Positions 36,742-49,555 of a stretch of DNA of 64,000 nt are shown piece after piece. Under the pieces are notes generated by a model, which was not told where the DNA came from, made no database searches, and saw only the letters and a list, made by a program, of their open reading frames with translations. This DNA is from Azadirachta indica (lineage: Eukaryota; Streptophyta; Magnoliopsida; Sapindales; Meliaceae), in contig CM040449.1 of the NCBI GenBank assembly GCA_022749755.1, forward strand, positions 1,116,001-1,180,000. The letters run 5' to 3'. Made by a program: the position numbers and the translations under genes. Within the stretch, counting starts at the first letter, position 1, and every line of letters begins with the position of its first letter.

Positions 36742-39700
36742 TTATAGACATAGTTGTGGGGGACTGGCATTAGCTGCTATCCTGGTCCCACTCAGAATGT
36801 ATCCACCGCATCCGCTCATTTGCACGCAAGGATGAGTTCTTGAGGGAAGAACCTGTCCACGATTATCAGAAAACAAGGGAATCAAACACAAACAGCCAAG
36901 CTTCTTTAGAGAAATAAAAGGCACCAATTTTCATTTCCACATACAAGTCATATATAGATCAGGACAAACTTCCATAAACAAACAAATAATATTAAGAAAC
37001 CAAAAAAAAAAAAAAAGACAAAAAGCAACCTGATATTCACGTAGCCAAGGTTCTGTAATTTGCAAATTAATTGCTGTTTTCCCAAGCTGTAAGTTGTGCA
37101 TGCATGTTGCAAGAGGCTGCAAGTGACCAGAGGAAAAACGGAGTGTATAAGTTGATCACTCCCAACTAACAGGAAAATCATTCAGAAAACTTATAAAGCA
37201 AGATGACAGTCCATATGTACAAATCATAATAAAATCGTTGCATACATGAGATGTAGAAGATAAGAGAAGAAGATAAGAGAAGACTTAATATCGCAAATTT
37301 TTTAAGTCAAATTTTTGTCCCATCAAGTTTGAAATGTAGCTCAAACCATTTGGGAAAAAAAATTAGGTACCACGCCAGTATTACTGTACTGGCTTTTTCA
37401 TAAAAAGAAAAAAAAAAATTAAGCTCTACCTATTTTTAAATAATAGTATTCGAAAAAAATGACCTGCAAATACTGGTGATAGATTGCAAAAGGAGCTGAA
37501 TATGCTAACAGCGGCAGGAGATCTTTAACTAAGTTCCAAGGATCAACGTCTGGCGCAACAATTATTAGGCTGCAAAATAATTTGAAAGTAAGATGAAAAT
37601 TGCATGCTACTTTCCAATATAAGTCACTTACTCAGCAACTGTAGCCACCTAGAAAAACCATTTTCTTTCCACAACTTGAGGGTTTCTCGAGATGCCTTCT
37701 CTCCTGCTTTTGGGGCTTTACAAATCTTATTGGCTGGAGAAAGAGTGGCATCAGTAATAAGCCCTGAAACCCCATTTTCAGATGAAAGAGGTACATCTTC
37801 TGTGCCGACCGATGAAGACACTTGTCCCTGTACAAATCAGCGGTCCAATAAAATTGATGAAAGTAAAACGAAACTCTTGCAGACAATAAGGAAGAAACAC
37901 TCACATTTGACAGGATTTCCATGTCACATGCATTTTGATGCTGGTCAATTTGCTGAGAACTTCCATTCTGAGATAGACTCAGATCAGTCAGAGAAGCCCG
38001 CACAATTCTACACCAAGGAAATATTGAAGTATCATCATAAGTGGATTTGATATTAGATTATGGAGCAAATGGGGAAGAATAGAAAATTATATTATGTCTA
38101 GCATGGCCAAGAAATCGTATATGACAAACTTTAGGAACAAGAGCATTAAAAAAGCCCACTGCTCCTGAAAACTTGTTCCACTGCTAAAAAGTGATGTCTT
38201 GAACCAGGTGCAGCAATGGAAGTATGAGGATCTATATGAGTAAAAGACACCCAAACTTCAAAGAAACGACTGCTTTTACAGTGTCCTAAATTCCACAACA
38301 CAGCTAACTCTAGCAGAAATACAAGCATTCAACAACATAGGTGAACCTCTAAAATCCAAAAAAATGAAAATTTAAGCAGATATTTCTATATGCACTAGCT
38401 TCTTGAGGTCTGACAGGTTTTCAATGTATTACTAACCAGCTTCCAAAGTCCTGAGAGGAACCACGGAAATAATACGACTAGTGAAGCACTTATGAATATG
38501 ATAATGGTAAAGAGTGATGTACCTCTTGCAAATTTCATTGCTGAAGTTAAATATCCTCACTACATCCATAGGATATGGTGAATCTCCAAAACATGTATTG
38601 CACACATAACCTCTGCCTGTTGATCAAAAGCATTATTCAGAAATCAGAGAGTGCCGAAAACCCACAATAGACGGAAAAATATTGTCTGCTTACGAAGAAA
38701 GTTGAACCTAAAAGACCACTACACTTTCTTATGTTTCATAATCACAGCAGCACCAAAACCACAATCTCTCTTCTCTTAAAAAAATAATCTCCAAAAGTTT
38801 GTCTTTCATTTCAGAAATCTACAATTACAATATGCCAGATAAGAATAAAGAACCCCGGAAATAAAATTCACTGCAAACCTCCTAAGCGTTCTGCCACAGC
38901 ACCAGTCAGAAGGCCGCCAACCATATCCACCACAAGGACATCAGAATTGGCAGCTACATTACTCATTGAAAGCAGAAGAGATAATGTATCTACTCGCAAG
39001 AACCTGCACAACAAGCAAACAAGTAACAATAAATTCATGCACAAGACGGAATTAGTGATTGTATCAAAAAACGAGAAATCAACCAACAGTTTCACACCAT
39101 GAAGAGATAAATTCTTTGTGAAGATGAAAAAAGTATTCAACATAACTTCTTTATCAAGGTGAAAAAAGTATTCATCCACATAAACCTGAAGTAATGTTAC
39201 AAAAAGCTTGGTCTGGAATGAAGTCTGGAGGAATCACTCAAAGATCAACTGCAGATATAACAGCTGGGGAATAAATATAAGGTATCTAAATCCAGCCATC
39301 AAAATTTTCCAATCCTTTGGTTATGTTAATTGACTCACATTAATGTCTTGCTCCAACTTGTATTCTCAAAAATCTCATCAGAAAGGTTTGACTTGAAAAG
39401 AATACACACTAACAAAATCATAACTCAAAATAATGTTATTTAAGCAATGCGTAATCATAACTTCTATAAACAGATAGCTCAGTTTTTTTTTTTTTTTTAA
39501 ATTTAAAGATGTCAACCAAATTTGATCTTTAAAAACATATAACAAGTTCATAAGTGATAATAGAATTACCCAATTCTAGCTGGATATTTCTTGAAGTATG
39601 CCTCACATATGCTGGGGAAAAAAAAAAAAATGAGAAACATAGGCCATGAAACAGAGGAGATCATAAAAAAATGGGACATAACCACAAACTAAATCAATAA

Positions 39701-40744
39701 ACTCCAAATGGGCAAGTGTGAAAATAGATTTAAGAGCACAAGAGTAACCTTCGTGAAAAAGGACGCCTTAGAAGGACTTTGGGTGCATATTTCTTTTGCT
39801 TTTTAAGCTTATATTTCTCCTGTAGATGAATTAAACATCAGGTCAACTGCAAATGATTACAAAAATTCACATTTGCCTAACATAAACAAACTTACCTGTG
39901 AGAACAATGTTTTCTTCTCAAAAGTTGCACTGTTAGCAATGAGAGCTTCAACAATTTCATTGCCTGTTGCACCCTGTCTGCATATATTGTAACAAATATT
40001 CAATAAAAAGCTTCATGACAGCATTTAATAAGTTTATTCTGGCAAAAGGCCAATATCAAACTTAAGTCAGATTATGTTCTTACCGCCGCATTTCATCGAT
40101 GTCTTCACCAGTTAAGTTTTGGGCTTTATTATCGTCAACAATGGCTCGATTATCTTTGAATTCGCCACTCATTTCAATATCTCCTTTTTCTTGAATATCA
40201 TCTAAGGGGAAAAAAGAAAATCTTCGTAAACCAATAAGCTCCAAACTTATAGTTACACTACATGGAATGAGAGCGGACGGTCAGCAACTCACAATTTTAC
40301 AACTAAAGGTCAATAATCTTGAAAACATGAGCCAAATTTATAGTGAAAATATAAGTTTTTTTTAATCAAAGAAAGCAACAACTTGAACTTGGCTGTAAAA
40401 AATAATTGATGGCCAACCTTCTGTGAAGGGAATAACTCGAGATAAATAAGGTCCCTCCTTTCCATTATCAACTTGAAAGAGAGAACCGAAAGGACAACCA
40501 ATCAATGGCTGCAGAGAGCAATTCTTATTTACAACTTTCAGCTTCCTGCAAAATCCATTAATTAAGCAAATTAGATAGACGCATTAAGTAACCAACAGCT
40601 TAAACAGAGAGAAACTTACGAGCCGGACGTGAGGCGAGCAAAAACCAGACGGTCGCCGTCGTTGATATCGAGCAATACACTGCAACCTTCCCAGGTCACT
40701 TTCGCGTTTTGGATTGGATCCACTTGAAGATTATCTTGCGCCAT
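36742..40744 (-). CDS. TRM6: tRNA (adenine-58-N1)-methyltransferase non-catalytic subunit TRM6/GCD10
   Basis: Thirteen exons in transcript order: 40744-40620, 40545-40418, 40201-40084, 39977-39896, 39819-39749, 39611-39570, 39003-38879, 38616-38523, 38007-37905, 37827-37649, 37569-37464, 37116-37030, 36852-36742; all in phase, 456 residues. TRM6 pairs with catalytic TRM61 and makes m1A58 in tRNAs, including initiator tRNA, in the nucleus. Family features: an N-terminal beta region (EGCSVLLDINDGDRLVFARL), the middle NLTGEDIDEMRRQGATGNEIV, KKYAPKVLLRRP, then a Rossmann-like methyltransferase fold lacking a good SAM loop (SDVLVVDMVGGLLTGAVAERLGG) and a C-terminal LPSRTHPCVQMSGCGGYILSGTR. The insert of about 60-90 Ser-rich residues after NFSNEI is typical of plant copies. 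A decayed copy of exon 6 lies about 6.3 kb away at 33190-33425. Confidence 0.94.
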
Positions 40745-42783
40745 CTATTGATCCTTATTGTACAGATATTGCTTTTATTGTATTGATGAAAAAAATATAT
40801 ATTATAAAAGTTAAAAGCAGGAAAATCTTTTTCAACGACTAAAACTGAAACATTCGAAATTTCCCACTTTCCCTGTAAGGTATGAAAACCCTGAAACTAG
40901 GGTTTAACCGTTGCTAGTTTTATTCAGTAGTGACGATGCTCTTTGGCCCAATAAAGTTTGTGATGGAGATTCTATAAAGCCCTGTAACATTCTGAACAGC
41001 CCCCTCTGAACCCTGCTAGGCCCATTTACAGAAGACCCAATCACAATAATACCACTAGGTCCACTTCCGGAAGGAAATCGTACATGGCAAAAAAGCGAGG
41101 CCTTCCAAGTACCAAGTACCGATTGAAGTGCTTAAAAGGATTTTCTTTACGAAAATATGCCGGGAATTGGGAGGCTAGTAAACTCAAAATAAGCCCGATC
41201 GACGGGCAGACAGAACAGATATGATTCAGCAATAAAATACTAGCTTACTAAAGCAGCAGTGATGTGGTCTAATCTTATGATCCGACCATGAGTAGCCAAC
41301 TATTAATATGGCCAATACAAAATCAAAACTCTAGCTCACATGCGTTCAAATAGAAAAACATCGGCAAAATTTCTGTTATCTATACTGTAGGTATAGGTTT
41401 AGCCAACTAGCAGCCCCACATGGTATTAACCTTAAATAATATGTGACTCAGTAAACTTTTGATTTGTACGCAACACCAATGAATTCATCCATACATCGGT
41501 TAATTAGCTCGATCAACATTGGTTCGGGGGCTAAATTTTAGGGTAGGAATCTTATGTCATGAGCGGCAATATATTAAAGGATTAGGTTTTTTAATCAATT
41601 TATAATTTACTTATATTTCTGTCTGAACTGCAGTCTGATATCACTTATTTTTTTTTTTTAATTTTTTTCTAATTTCCTTTTTTGGTGGTAATTTGTTTGC
41701 TGTTTGTTTATTAATGGCAACATAATGGATCAGAAATAAGGTGATCTGGTTCCGCAAGCTGCAGACGACAAGGAGACACCGCTTTTCCATAATCTTTGTT
41801 AATCGAATGGTTGGCCAAATCTATATCTGACTTCTAACTACTCTTAAAGATTCTTTATTTTTTTAATTGCATAATTATTTATATATTGTTAAAGAAAAAA
41901 TTAAAAAAAAAAAAAAAAAACAAATCCCGTACGCGAGTCCTGAAGACAAGTTGCTCTAGGGCTAGCCAATAGTATAGTGGCTCATCCCTGAACGCACTTT
42001 CGATGGCTGGAACTGTTTGATAGCTGTATTTTTGGAGTACTCATACCGAAGCTGGGCGGAGAATTAGTGGGAAAAAGGAAAGGAGGTGATCAATATGGTT
42101 AATTTGTAAACGAAATATAGTGAAAGACATTGAAAGACGCGACTTGGAACAGCAACCCATATTCCTTGTGCATGTTTTGTATGATGTCTCTTTGGCTCAT
42201 TCGCTTTATCTTTTGCTAACTTTCGGAATCTGGACCCCAGCATACATATCATTACGATACACAAAATAACCTAATTGTCCACTACTCTTTTTTTTTTTTT
42301 TTTAATTTATATATCCTATCCTCCACTTTATGCTTGGAAGTCTTCGGTATTTGTTTCATTCACAAGAACAAAGGATAAACTTCTTCAAGTTTCACAACAG
42401 TCTAAATGGAGAAAAAAGAATTAACCAAATAAAGGAGGACTTACTAGAGAATAACACCAATAACACAAGAAAAGAACGTGCAATATGTACGCCCTGATCA
42501 TCTGCATACACACACCGCAAGATGGAACTTATTTACAATTGACTCGGTCAACTAAAAAGTCAACCATCAAGTTGCATTTATTGTGGAAAGGTTCACTGGC
42601 TTGTGCAAGACAAACACAGAAGTTAATCAAAAAGCCGAGTGAATTAAATGGCGTAATAAAAAAACCGAGACCCATCCCCACCACCTTCACTTTCGCCTCC
42701 TTATTATCTATCCATCTTGGATCTTCCTGCGTTACAGAAAAATAAACTCTATCAAGTTTCAAAACCTTCTCTCCTCCTCTCTC
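40745..42783. other. Divergent intergenic region between TRM6 and the C2H2 gene
   Basis: TRM6 promoter on one side and C2H2 promoter on the other. AT-rich, with A/T runs near 41650, 41900 and 42290. Short open frames such as 42064-42264 and 42485-42745 show no domain. I see no gene. Confidence 0.5.
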
Positions 42784-44668
42784 ATGAAAGAGAGAATTGG
42801 CTCTGTTAAAGTTCTCTTCCTGTTAGGCTTACTTTTCATGGCTCTCCTAACTTTTTTACCAGAGTCCGCAGAGTCCAGAAAACAGCAGCAACCACCGAAA
42901 AACGCAAGAAAAAGCAGCAGAAGCAGAAGCAACCATCTTCATGGGCCCAAATCAAGAATTTACTCACCTGTAAACAGATCGAAGGGTCGAGAGTACACGA
43001 CCCAGCAAAGAACGCTCAGGGATACTCAAAGCTTGGATCTTCCTGCAGCTCCATATGCAGTTTCAAAGACGTTGTTCACGGGAACACAAAGGTTGTACAC
43101 AGAGCTGATAACTCGCCGGAGAGTAGCACAGTAGGTCAAGAAACCGGGTTACCGAGTCGAAAAGCTGTAACTGGGACGTCAACACGGTCTGCAGCAAGAT
43201 CTAACGGGGGTGGAACATATACGTCATCTTCCAAAGGCATGCAATTCAGAAAGCTTTCTGGGTGTTATGAATGTCACACGATCATCGACGCCAGCAGGTA
43301 TTATACATTTATTTTCGCATTTTAATTTCTTTGTAATTTAACTTTAATTATTTAGCAAATATCGAAATGTGTTGAATCTCAGTGCTAAAATCAGGTTCCC
43401 TTCTGCAAGAACCACCATTTGCGCCTGCTCTCAGTGTGGAGAGGTCTTCCCAAAGATTGAAAGCTTGGAACTCCATCAAGCAGTTCGGCATGCAGGTACT
43501 TTTCCTAATTTTTTTTTTTATATTTATCTCATAATAATTCAAATAAAATGAAATTCTCTGTTAATTTATTAGTCTATATATTTTAATTATCTACTCTCAC
43601 TATTGATCTTGTTAATATGCAATCAAGAACAGTATAAAGTCCAGTCAATTTTGTTTCCCACCAGCTTTTAGAAACGTTGCTCTAAAACTTGAACCATAAT
43701 TATTTATTTATTTATTTATTTTTGGTGATAGGACACGTAATTCCCGTTAATTTTGGATTACTGAACTTACTTTAGTTGTTCTTTTGCCAAAATTGTTCAT
43801 CAGCAACACTATCTATTTTACCTTTCATATGGTGGGGTAGTCTTACCCAATGATACGGCAGGTCATTTCAAGGTCAAGGGACCAGTTAGTGCAATACTAC
43901 AGCTGTCCCCGGCTAACTCATATAAATGTAGACTGATATCCTTAGGTGGCTGATTCCTGTTGGCCGATGGCCCATGACCCTACCGACAAGTCGAAGTTAA
44001 TGTACTTGGGTAATATTTTGTAATTTTTCGATATTGGTGCAGTTTCGGAGCTGGGCCCAGAGGATTCGAGTCGTAACATCGTAGAGATAATCTTCAAATC
44101 AAGCTGGCTCAAGAAAGACAGCCCCATGTGTAAGATCGAACGGATACTAAAGGTCCACAACACTCAACGTACAATCCAACGGTTTGAGGATTGCCGTGAT
44201 GCCGTCAAGACTCGTGCACTCAACAGTACGAGAAAAAACCCCAGATGTGCAGCCGACGGAAACGAACTCCTGCGATTCCACTGCACTACGCTATCATGCA
44301 ACCTCGGCTCCCGCGGCTCATCCAGCTTGTGCGGCTCTGTTCCTGGCTGCAGCGTGTGCACCATCATCAGGCACGGGTTCCAGGGCAAGGAGTGCAAAGG
44401 GGTTCGCACCACGGCCAGCAGTGGTAGGGCCCACGATTCATTGAAAAACTGTACGGACGAGCGTAGAGCCATGCTGGTCTGTCGCGTGATAGCCGGGAGA
44501 GTTAAGCGCGTCACGGATGATGCGCCGCCGGAAGAGGATAGCGTGTCTGCTGGCTCATACGATTCTGTAGCCGGTTACGCTGGGATATACTCCAACTTCG
44601 AGGAGTTGTTCGTTTATAATGCAAGGGCTATCCTTCCTTGTTTTGTTGTGATTTACAAATCTCTTTGA
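42784..44668 (+). CDS. C2H2-like zinc-finger protein with PARP-like C-terminal region; frameshift in exon 1
   Basis: Exons 42784-43297, 43395-43495, 44043-44668; corrected length about 413 residues. The N-terminus has a hydrophobic stretch (VLFLLGLLFMALLTFL, about 9-24), then a basic, Ser-rich region. Exon 2 holds one zinc finger, CSQC-x12-H-x4-H (CSQCGEVF...LELHQAVRH). Exon 3 is a ~200-residue domain (IVEIIFKSSWL...MCKIERILKVHN, ...RFHCTTLSCNLG, ...GFQGKECKGVRTTASSGRAHDS, ...VYNARAILPCFVVIYK) that resembles a degenerate PARP catalytic fold; similar proteins sit in one plant family (At1g75710-like). The initial frame runs into TAG at 43132-43134, while the conserved path (DVVHGNTKVVHRADNSPES...) starts one frame over at about 43069. 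A single missing G after AAAG at 43068 explains it. Either a damaged gene or a sequence error. Confidence 0.8.
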
Positions 44669-45203
44669 TCCTAAAAAATCTGTACGGCTCCTATCAGATC
44701 ACATGACTAAATCAAACGGTTGGCTTTAACTGCGCTGACCCATTTCTGTACTGTGTGTACATATAACTTTTTTATTTAGTTTTTCACATCTTATCAGAAC
44801 TTTGGGTTAGCTAGGACAGAATTTTAGCTCAACTGCATGCGTGCTCGTTAAACTGTTATAGTAATTATACCAGCAAAATTTAAATACATATAGCTAGCTA
44901 CGTAAGCTTGTAGGATTCCAAATTTTTTATGTAAACTTGCATCGATTTTGTGAATAAAAACATTGATTGTTCGCGTGACGAAAGCAGGAGTAACGAATAG
45001 ACAAAGCAACTGCAACTTTTAAGAGAGAGTGTTGCAGAAACCGTAGAGGTAGCAATTGCCTTTGACCTGTCTTCTTCAATCGGCACCTTTCACCGGCTAA
45101 ATCACACCCCTAAGAGTCTTTACTTTAGTTGGTGGGTGGGTCTCCTGATACACGGTATTCATATGAAGCCCTGACATTTTACGGACCACAATAAACATCT
45201 ACG

Positions 45204-45204
<1 letters not shown>

Positions 45205-45232
<28 letters not shown>
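45205..45232. repeat. (TA)n microsatellite
   Basis: Fourteen TA units downstream of the C2H2 gene. Confidence 0.9.
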
Positions 45233-45236
<4 letters not shown>

Positions 45237-46774
45237 TTGTTAGTTGTACTGTTTTTCCAAGTTATTAGTTTCTTCGATGAAATGGTGAATGAAGGTTTTC
45301 AGTTTTTAGTTTTATTCAAGCAAATGATGCATGTTGTCGACAGGTCTTCTTCAACAGGTAATATTATTATTTAAAAAGTATTGGGTGATTAAAGGCAATA
45401 TTGCACTGAAATTATTAAGTACCACGTGGGATTTTCTTGGTTATCGGATTAATTGCAATATAAGTTTGAATATGAAGCAAATTGGTAACCTAGACAAGGC
45501 CGGGCAGTGAAAGTTATGGGTGTCATACGGGACAGATGATCATTGACAACACATGCGTGGGCAGTGCCCATATGCTCATTCATTGTTTTCTCCTTGTTTC
45601 TAAGTGTTTGGATTTTTGAAAATATGATTATTATAATATTTACGGCCATGAATTCGTCAATTATAAATTTATCATAGGGAGGCTCCTGCTTGATTTTAAT
45701 AATTAGCGTAATCTCTCTATTGAAGGTACTGAAAATCTCGCACGTAAAACCATATATATAATTAATTAAATAAATTTTGGAGGACCATATTATTACTTAA
45801 CTTCCTACTGACAGTACAACTAATCAACACTAGTATTCGCTAACAACTGAGATTCGCAAGCATTAAGTAGCACGCGTTGACAGTTTGATAATTGGCCAGT
45901 CCCTCTTAATCGACGTAGCTTTGCACGTTACTGAAGCCAAAATTTGGCTGAATGGTCTTGGCAATCTTTTTTTTCTTTTTTTTTAAAAAAATACTCGGGG
46001 GAAAAATATAAAATATGAATGGCTTGTTCCATAGACAAAAATGTCAAGGTTGAGCGTAAATGCTTGGTGTCGGTGTGTTGCTACTTCATCAACACCCAGA
46101 AGAAGAAATAAGTTCCAAAATTGGAAAAAAAATGGAAATTTATAGAATAAACTCAAATATATCATTGCACGATTACTACCTGAACACAGGTTGTCCTATG
46201 TCCCCATGGCCTTGGGAGATTAATTATTAGAAACATTATTGCAAATAAAACGCACTGAATCAAAATTTGAGGAGTTACTGGTGAAATTCCGGCAAGCAAA
46301 ATATTATAGAAGCATCAGCATTCATTGAGAAATATACTTTGCCTTCATGTAGAGGCAAAATGCGACGTGTCGTTTAATCTTTGCCGGCATGCTTCTCTTC
46401 TTTTAGATGCGTCTACTTTAGAGATTTTAGCTTTGCATATCTAATGATTAGATTACGAATCTAGCTCGGGAATTCCGGCGCTTTCACTCCATTTGAAAAG
46501 TGTTCAAATGTAATCTACATAGTTTTATCTTATACTTACTCGTAGTGCTTACGAAACAACATACTTATGGAATGACATAATAATCAAGTGCTTGTGGTTA
46601 TTATATGTAGTTACTCACGCTAATTAGTTTCAGTTTCAGATTCTCATATTATCTGCGACACAATTACATTACTTACTAAATATAATTTGATTTAATGCTA
46701 GAGGTTAAAAGCGTACCGCTATCAACATTTCTATTTCATAGTTAGGAGTAAATCATTATGCAAAAGCATAAAAC

Positions 46775-46931
46775 CCATTATACCATATAAGAAGATGCTG
46801 CTCTTTGTTACACCAAACACTAAGCCCAATAAATCCGTAAGATTACGGCCATTATCTCGACATTAAACTGGCAATGGGCTTCACAGATGCCAGACTTAGA
46901 ATACAGTTGGGTCGATAATATGGTATAATGG
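46775..46931. repeat. Short inverted-repeat pair, possible tiny MITE
   Basis: CCATTATACCATAT at 46775-46788 and its exact reverse complement at 46918-46931, 129 bases apart. No clear target duplication. The span is the right size for a small MITE but could be chance in AT-rich DNA. Confidence 0.3.
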
Positions 46932-48030
46932 CCGAGATTTTAAGGAAAGGAACCTTCAGACCTCATTATCGTTTCACTTTAATTAAGGAAAGGAAGTACG
47001 AGACACAATAATAGTTAGTGTCTTACAAAATCATCATCTCTAGCCCTCCACACCTAATGATATCATCTGAATTCTTCTGATCAGTCTCATCATTTTTAAC
47101 TCTTCCCATATTAAATAGGTTTCTGTCAAACCGCTTTTTATTTTGCTCCTTTGAATTCTTTGGGCCACTTTTGTATCCTTATGCCTATATGTACAAACAA
47201 AGGCTACCCACAACTATATACTTGATTATGATCAGCATTTACCCAATAACAAAAGGCTGCCAAAGATACAAATAGTAAAGTTTTCGCACTTACTTTCACT
47301 GTGAGGCAATCATCACTTGAATATTGGATTCACATTTGATCACCATTTGATGGAATTCAATATCAAATGAGGGTTAAAGCCAATTGATTTCATTTATATT
47401 ACTATCAATTAAGCATCAAGAGAGTTAATGATTACGAGAGTTGGGACAATATCATTCCTTTAAGAGTTTGATTTGTCAGATGGGGTCACTTATGTTCAAG
47501 TGCTCATTGGTTAGTGATCCTTTTAGGATTTATTATGGGACAAAGAGACTTAACCCATCATTCAGGAGCACTTAAAACTTTTATTTAAAAGCTTTAAAAA
47601 GGACATTCCGGATTGGTTTCACATGTAGACAAGACAGTTAGTTTTTGATAATCTTATAAATTAACCAACAAATCTATTCTTTAAGATTGAAAGCCATCAA
47701 ACACTCAATGTTCCCAGCCTGCATGTTCATTCCATCTTGCATAAAAACACAGATTAAAATAACTGAATTTTCTTCATGGTTGTATTTGAAGATAATCAAC
47801 GAAGTTTAATAAAGAAACTATTCTGTCAGGACAAGTGAAGCCCATACAAATGATTTGGGCACATGGTTTTCGCTTTATGAATATGCTATTTGAGTCTTCC
47901 CAAATAGAATAAACACAACCTTTGAAAACCTCAACTCTTTTTATATCCTAACAGCCAAACGACATACATGATAGCATTACACTTCCAGGAGGGTATCTGG
48001 CAAACAAGCCAAGAAAGAGAGAGAATAACA

Positions 48031-48411
48031 ATGTCAATTTACAGGCCTCAAAGAGAGAGCTTTGTTATACAAGTAAGTCCAGCTGGTAGCGATAACTTTC
48101 ATCATCAATTCCCTCAAAACAGTTTTTTCTCTCACAATAAGCTAAACTTCTCTGCAATGAAACTCTTTAATCGCTTCCGCAAGATTCTTATGCGACTTAT
48201 CTTCTCTTTCCCTTCTCGTGGCTCGGCAAACACATCATCGGCTTCCAGACATAAAACCTGCGAAAGATATGATCCACCAAAGACTTCTTGCAGCTCTTAT
48301 TACTCCTCTCATTCACATTATTCCGAGGCCATTGCTGATTGCATTGAATTCTTCAATAAGTCCTCCCAGGAAGGGATTTTGGATGGTCGAAAATCTGATG
48401 TCTTGGTTTGA
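48031..48411 (+). CDS. Small plant protein with C-terminal EAI-DCIEF motif, unknown function
   Basis: Single open frame of 126 residues from the ATG of MSIYRPQRES; the frame is open up to an earlier ATG at 47968, and MKLFNRFRK (48157) is another possible start. It has a basic amphipathic middle (LFNRFRKILMRLIFSF), a Ser/Tyr-rich stretch (SCSSYYSSHSHYSE) and the ending EAIADCIEFFNKSSQ...DVLV. A similar EAIEDCIEF-N-SS ending occurs in short plant proteins often labelled josephin-like; that resemblance is from memory. Codon use and the conserved tail support a real gene between the C2H2 and WEB genes. No function is proposed. Confidence 0.6.
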   Translation: MSIYRPQRESFVIQVSPAGSDNFHHQFPQNSFFSHNKLNFSAMKLFNRFRKILMRLIFSFPSRGSANTSSASRHKTCERYDPPKTSCSSYYSSHSHYSEAIADCIEFFNKSSQEGILDGRKSDVLV

Positions 48412-49555
48412 TATTCATGTGTTCTTTTCTTCTATTGATGCAATTAATGCATGCATGCATTCTTACTATGGTTCATTTTACACTCTGTCTTCCGTTTGCT
48501 CATACATTTAAAAAAGAGATTTAACGTTGTTTCTGTTGGATCTGTCAGCAGTTTCTCTTAATTTGTGGGCTATAGTCCCACAAATTGAAGCACGACTTCT
48601 TCTGTTTGTTTTTTGTGTACATCGAGGCAAAAAACCTTGATCTAAAAATGCTATTATTTCTCGTCTTGCTCTTACTGATTTGAAATTTACTTTTCATTTC
48701 TGCCTTGCGTGCCTGATTGCTGGCAATTATTAGGATATGGGCCGTTTTTGGACAAGACAATGTGTCATCGACAATTTATGAAGATGAAAATTGCACAAAT
48801 CACAGTGACAAAAGCCTGGGTTCAATCATTGTGTATGACTATTTGGGGGGTATTGACCAGAAAACTTTTAGGAGTAGCTCTAAATCTCCATTCAGGTCCC
48901 AAAAAAAAGGATAGCAATGCAAGGCAATGCTAATCTGACGGGCCAGTCCATATAGTTATGAAATTGGTTTTGATGTTGCGTTTGCTTTAGAAATTAAGAC
49001 TAGAGAATTGGACCGCATTCAGCCAATTATGATAGTAAGGCTACAGCTGATTAGGCCAGAGCAAGTTGGTACAGTTGCTTTATTTTGGACCGTTAAAAGA
49101 ACCCATTCAAAGCATTCGAAAGATGGGGCTTATGTAGGATACATGCCAGAATTATTGTAAGGGTCGTCTTACATATTTTACTTTGACCACAGCTTTGAAT
49201 GAAATGGCCTAGGGTCCGCCAGTCCGGTACTTAAAAGCTGGCGGTAAAAGAAGTTGAATTCATTTTTAGTAAATGAAATCCTAAAACTGGACTGCAATTT
49301 CAGCAGGGCGAATATAATTCCAGTTCAAGTTAAGCATTTAGATAGTTTATTAAGGAAGCAAAGTACACAGATTGTACATATTTTATTGCCCGAGTTCTCT
49401 CAAAAGAACAACCATACTCTGCTTAGCAGGCCAACTGTACTGGCTAAAAAGTATAGAAAGAGGTTACTTGAAAAGTAAAAAGGAGAAAAAAAAAATGAAA
49501 ATTGTAGATTATTCTTGTAACTGAGTTCATAATGTTGTTAATGAAATGTACTTAA
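48412..49555. other. Intergenic DNA between the small-protein gene and the WEB gene (convergent)
   Basis: 3' flanks of both genes. Open frames at 48709-48933 and 49254-49478 show no recognisable domain. I see nothing else. Confidence 0.5.

Larger units (their letters stand above)
44669..48030. other. Long intergenic region downstream of the C2H2 gene
   Basis: About 3.3 kb of AT-rich DNA without a convincing gene. Holds a (TA)n run and a small inverted-repeat pair at 46775-46931. The CT-poor stretch 46300-47960 has only short random frames. Confidence 0.5.
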
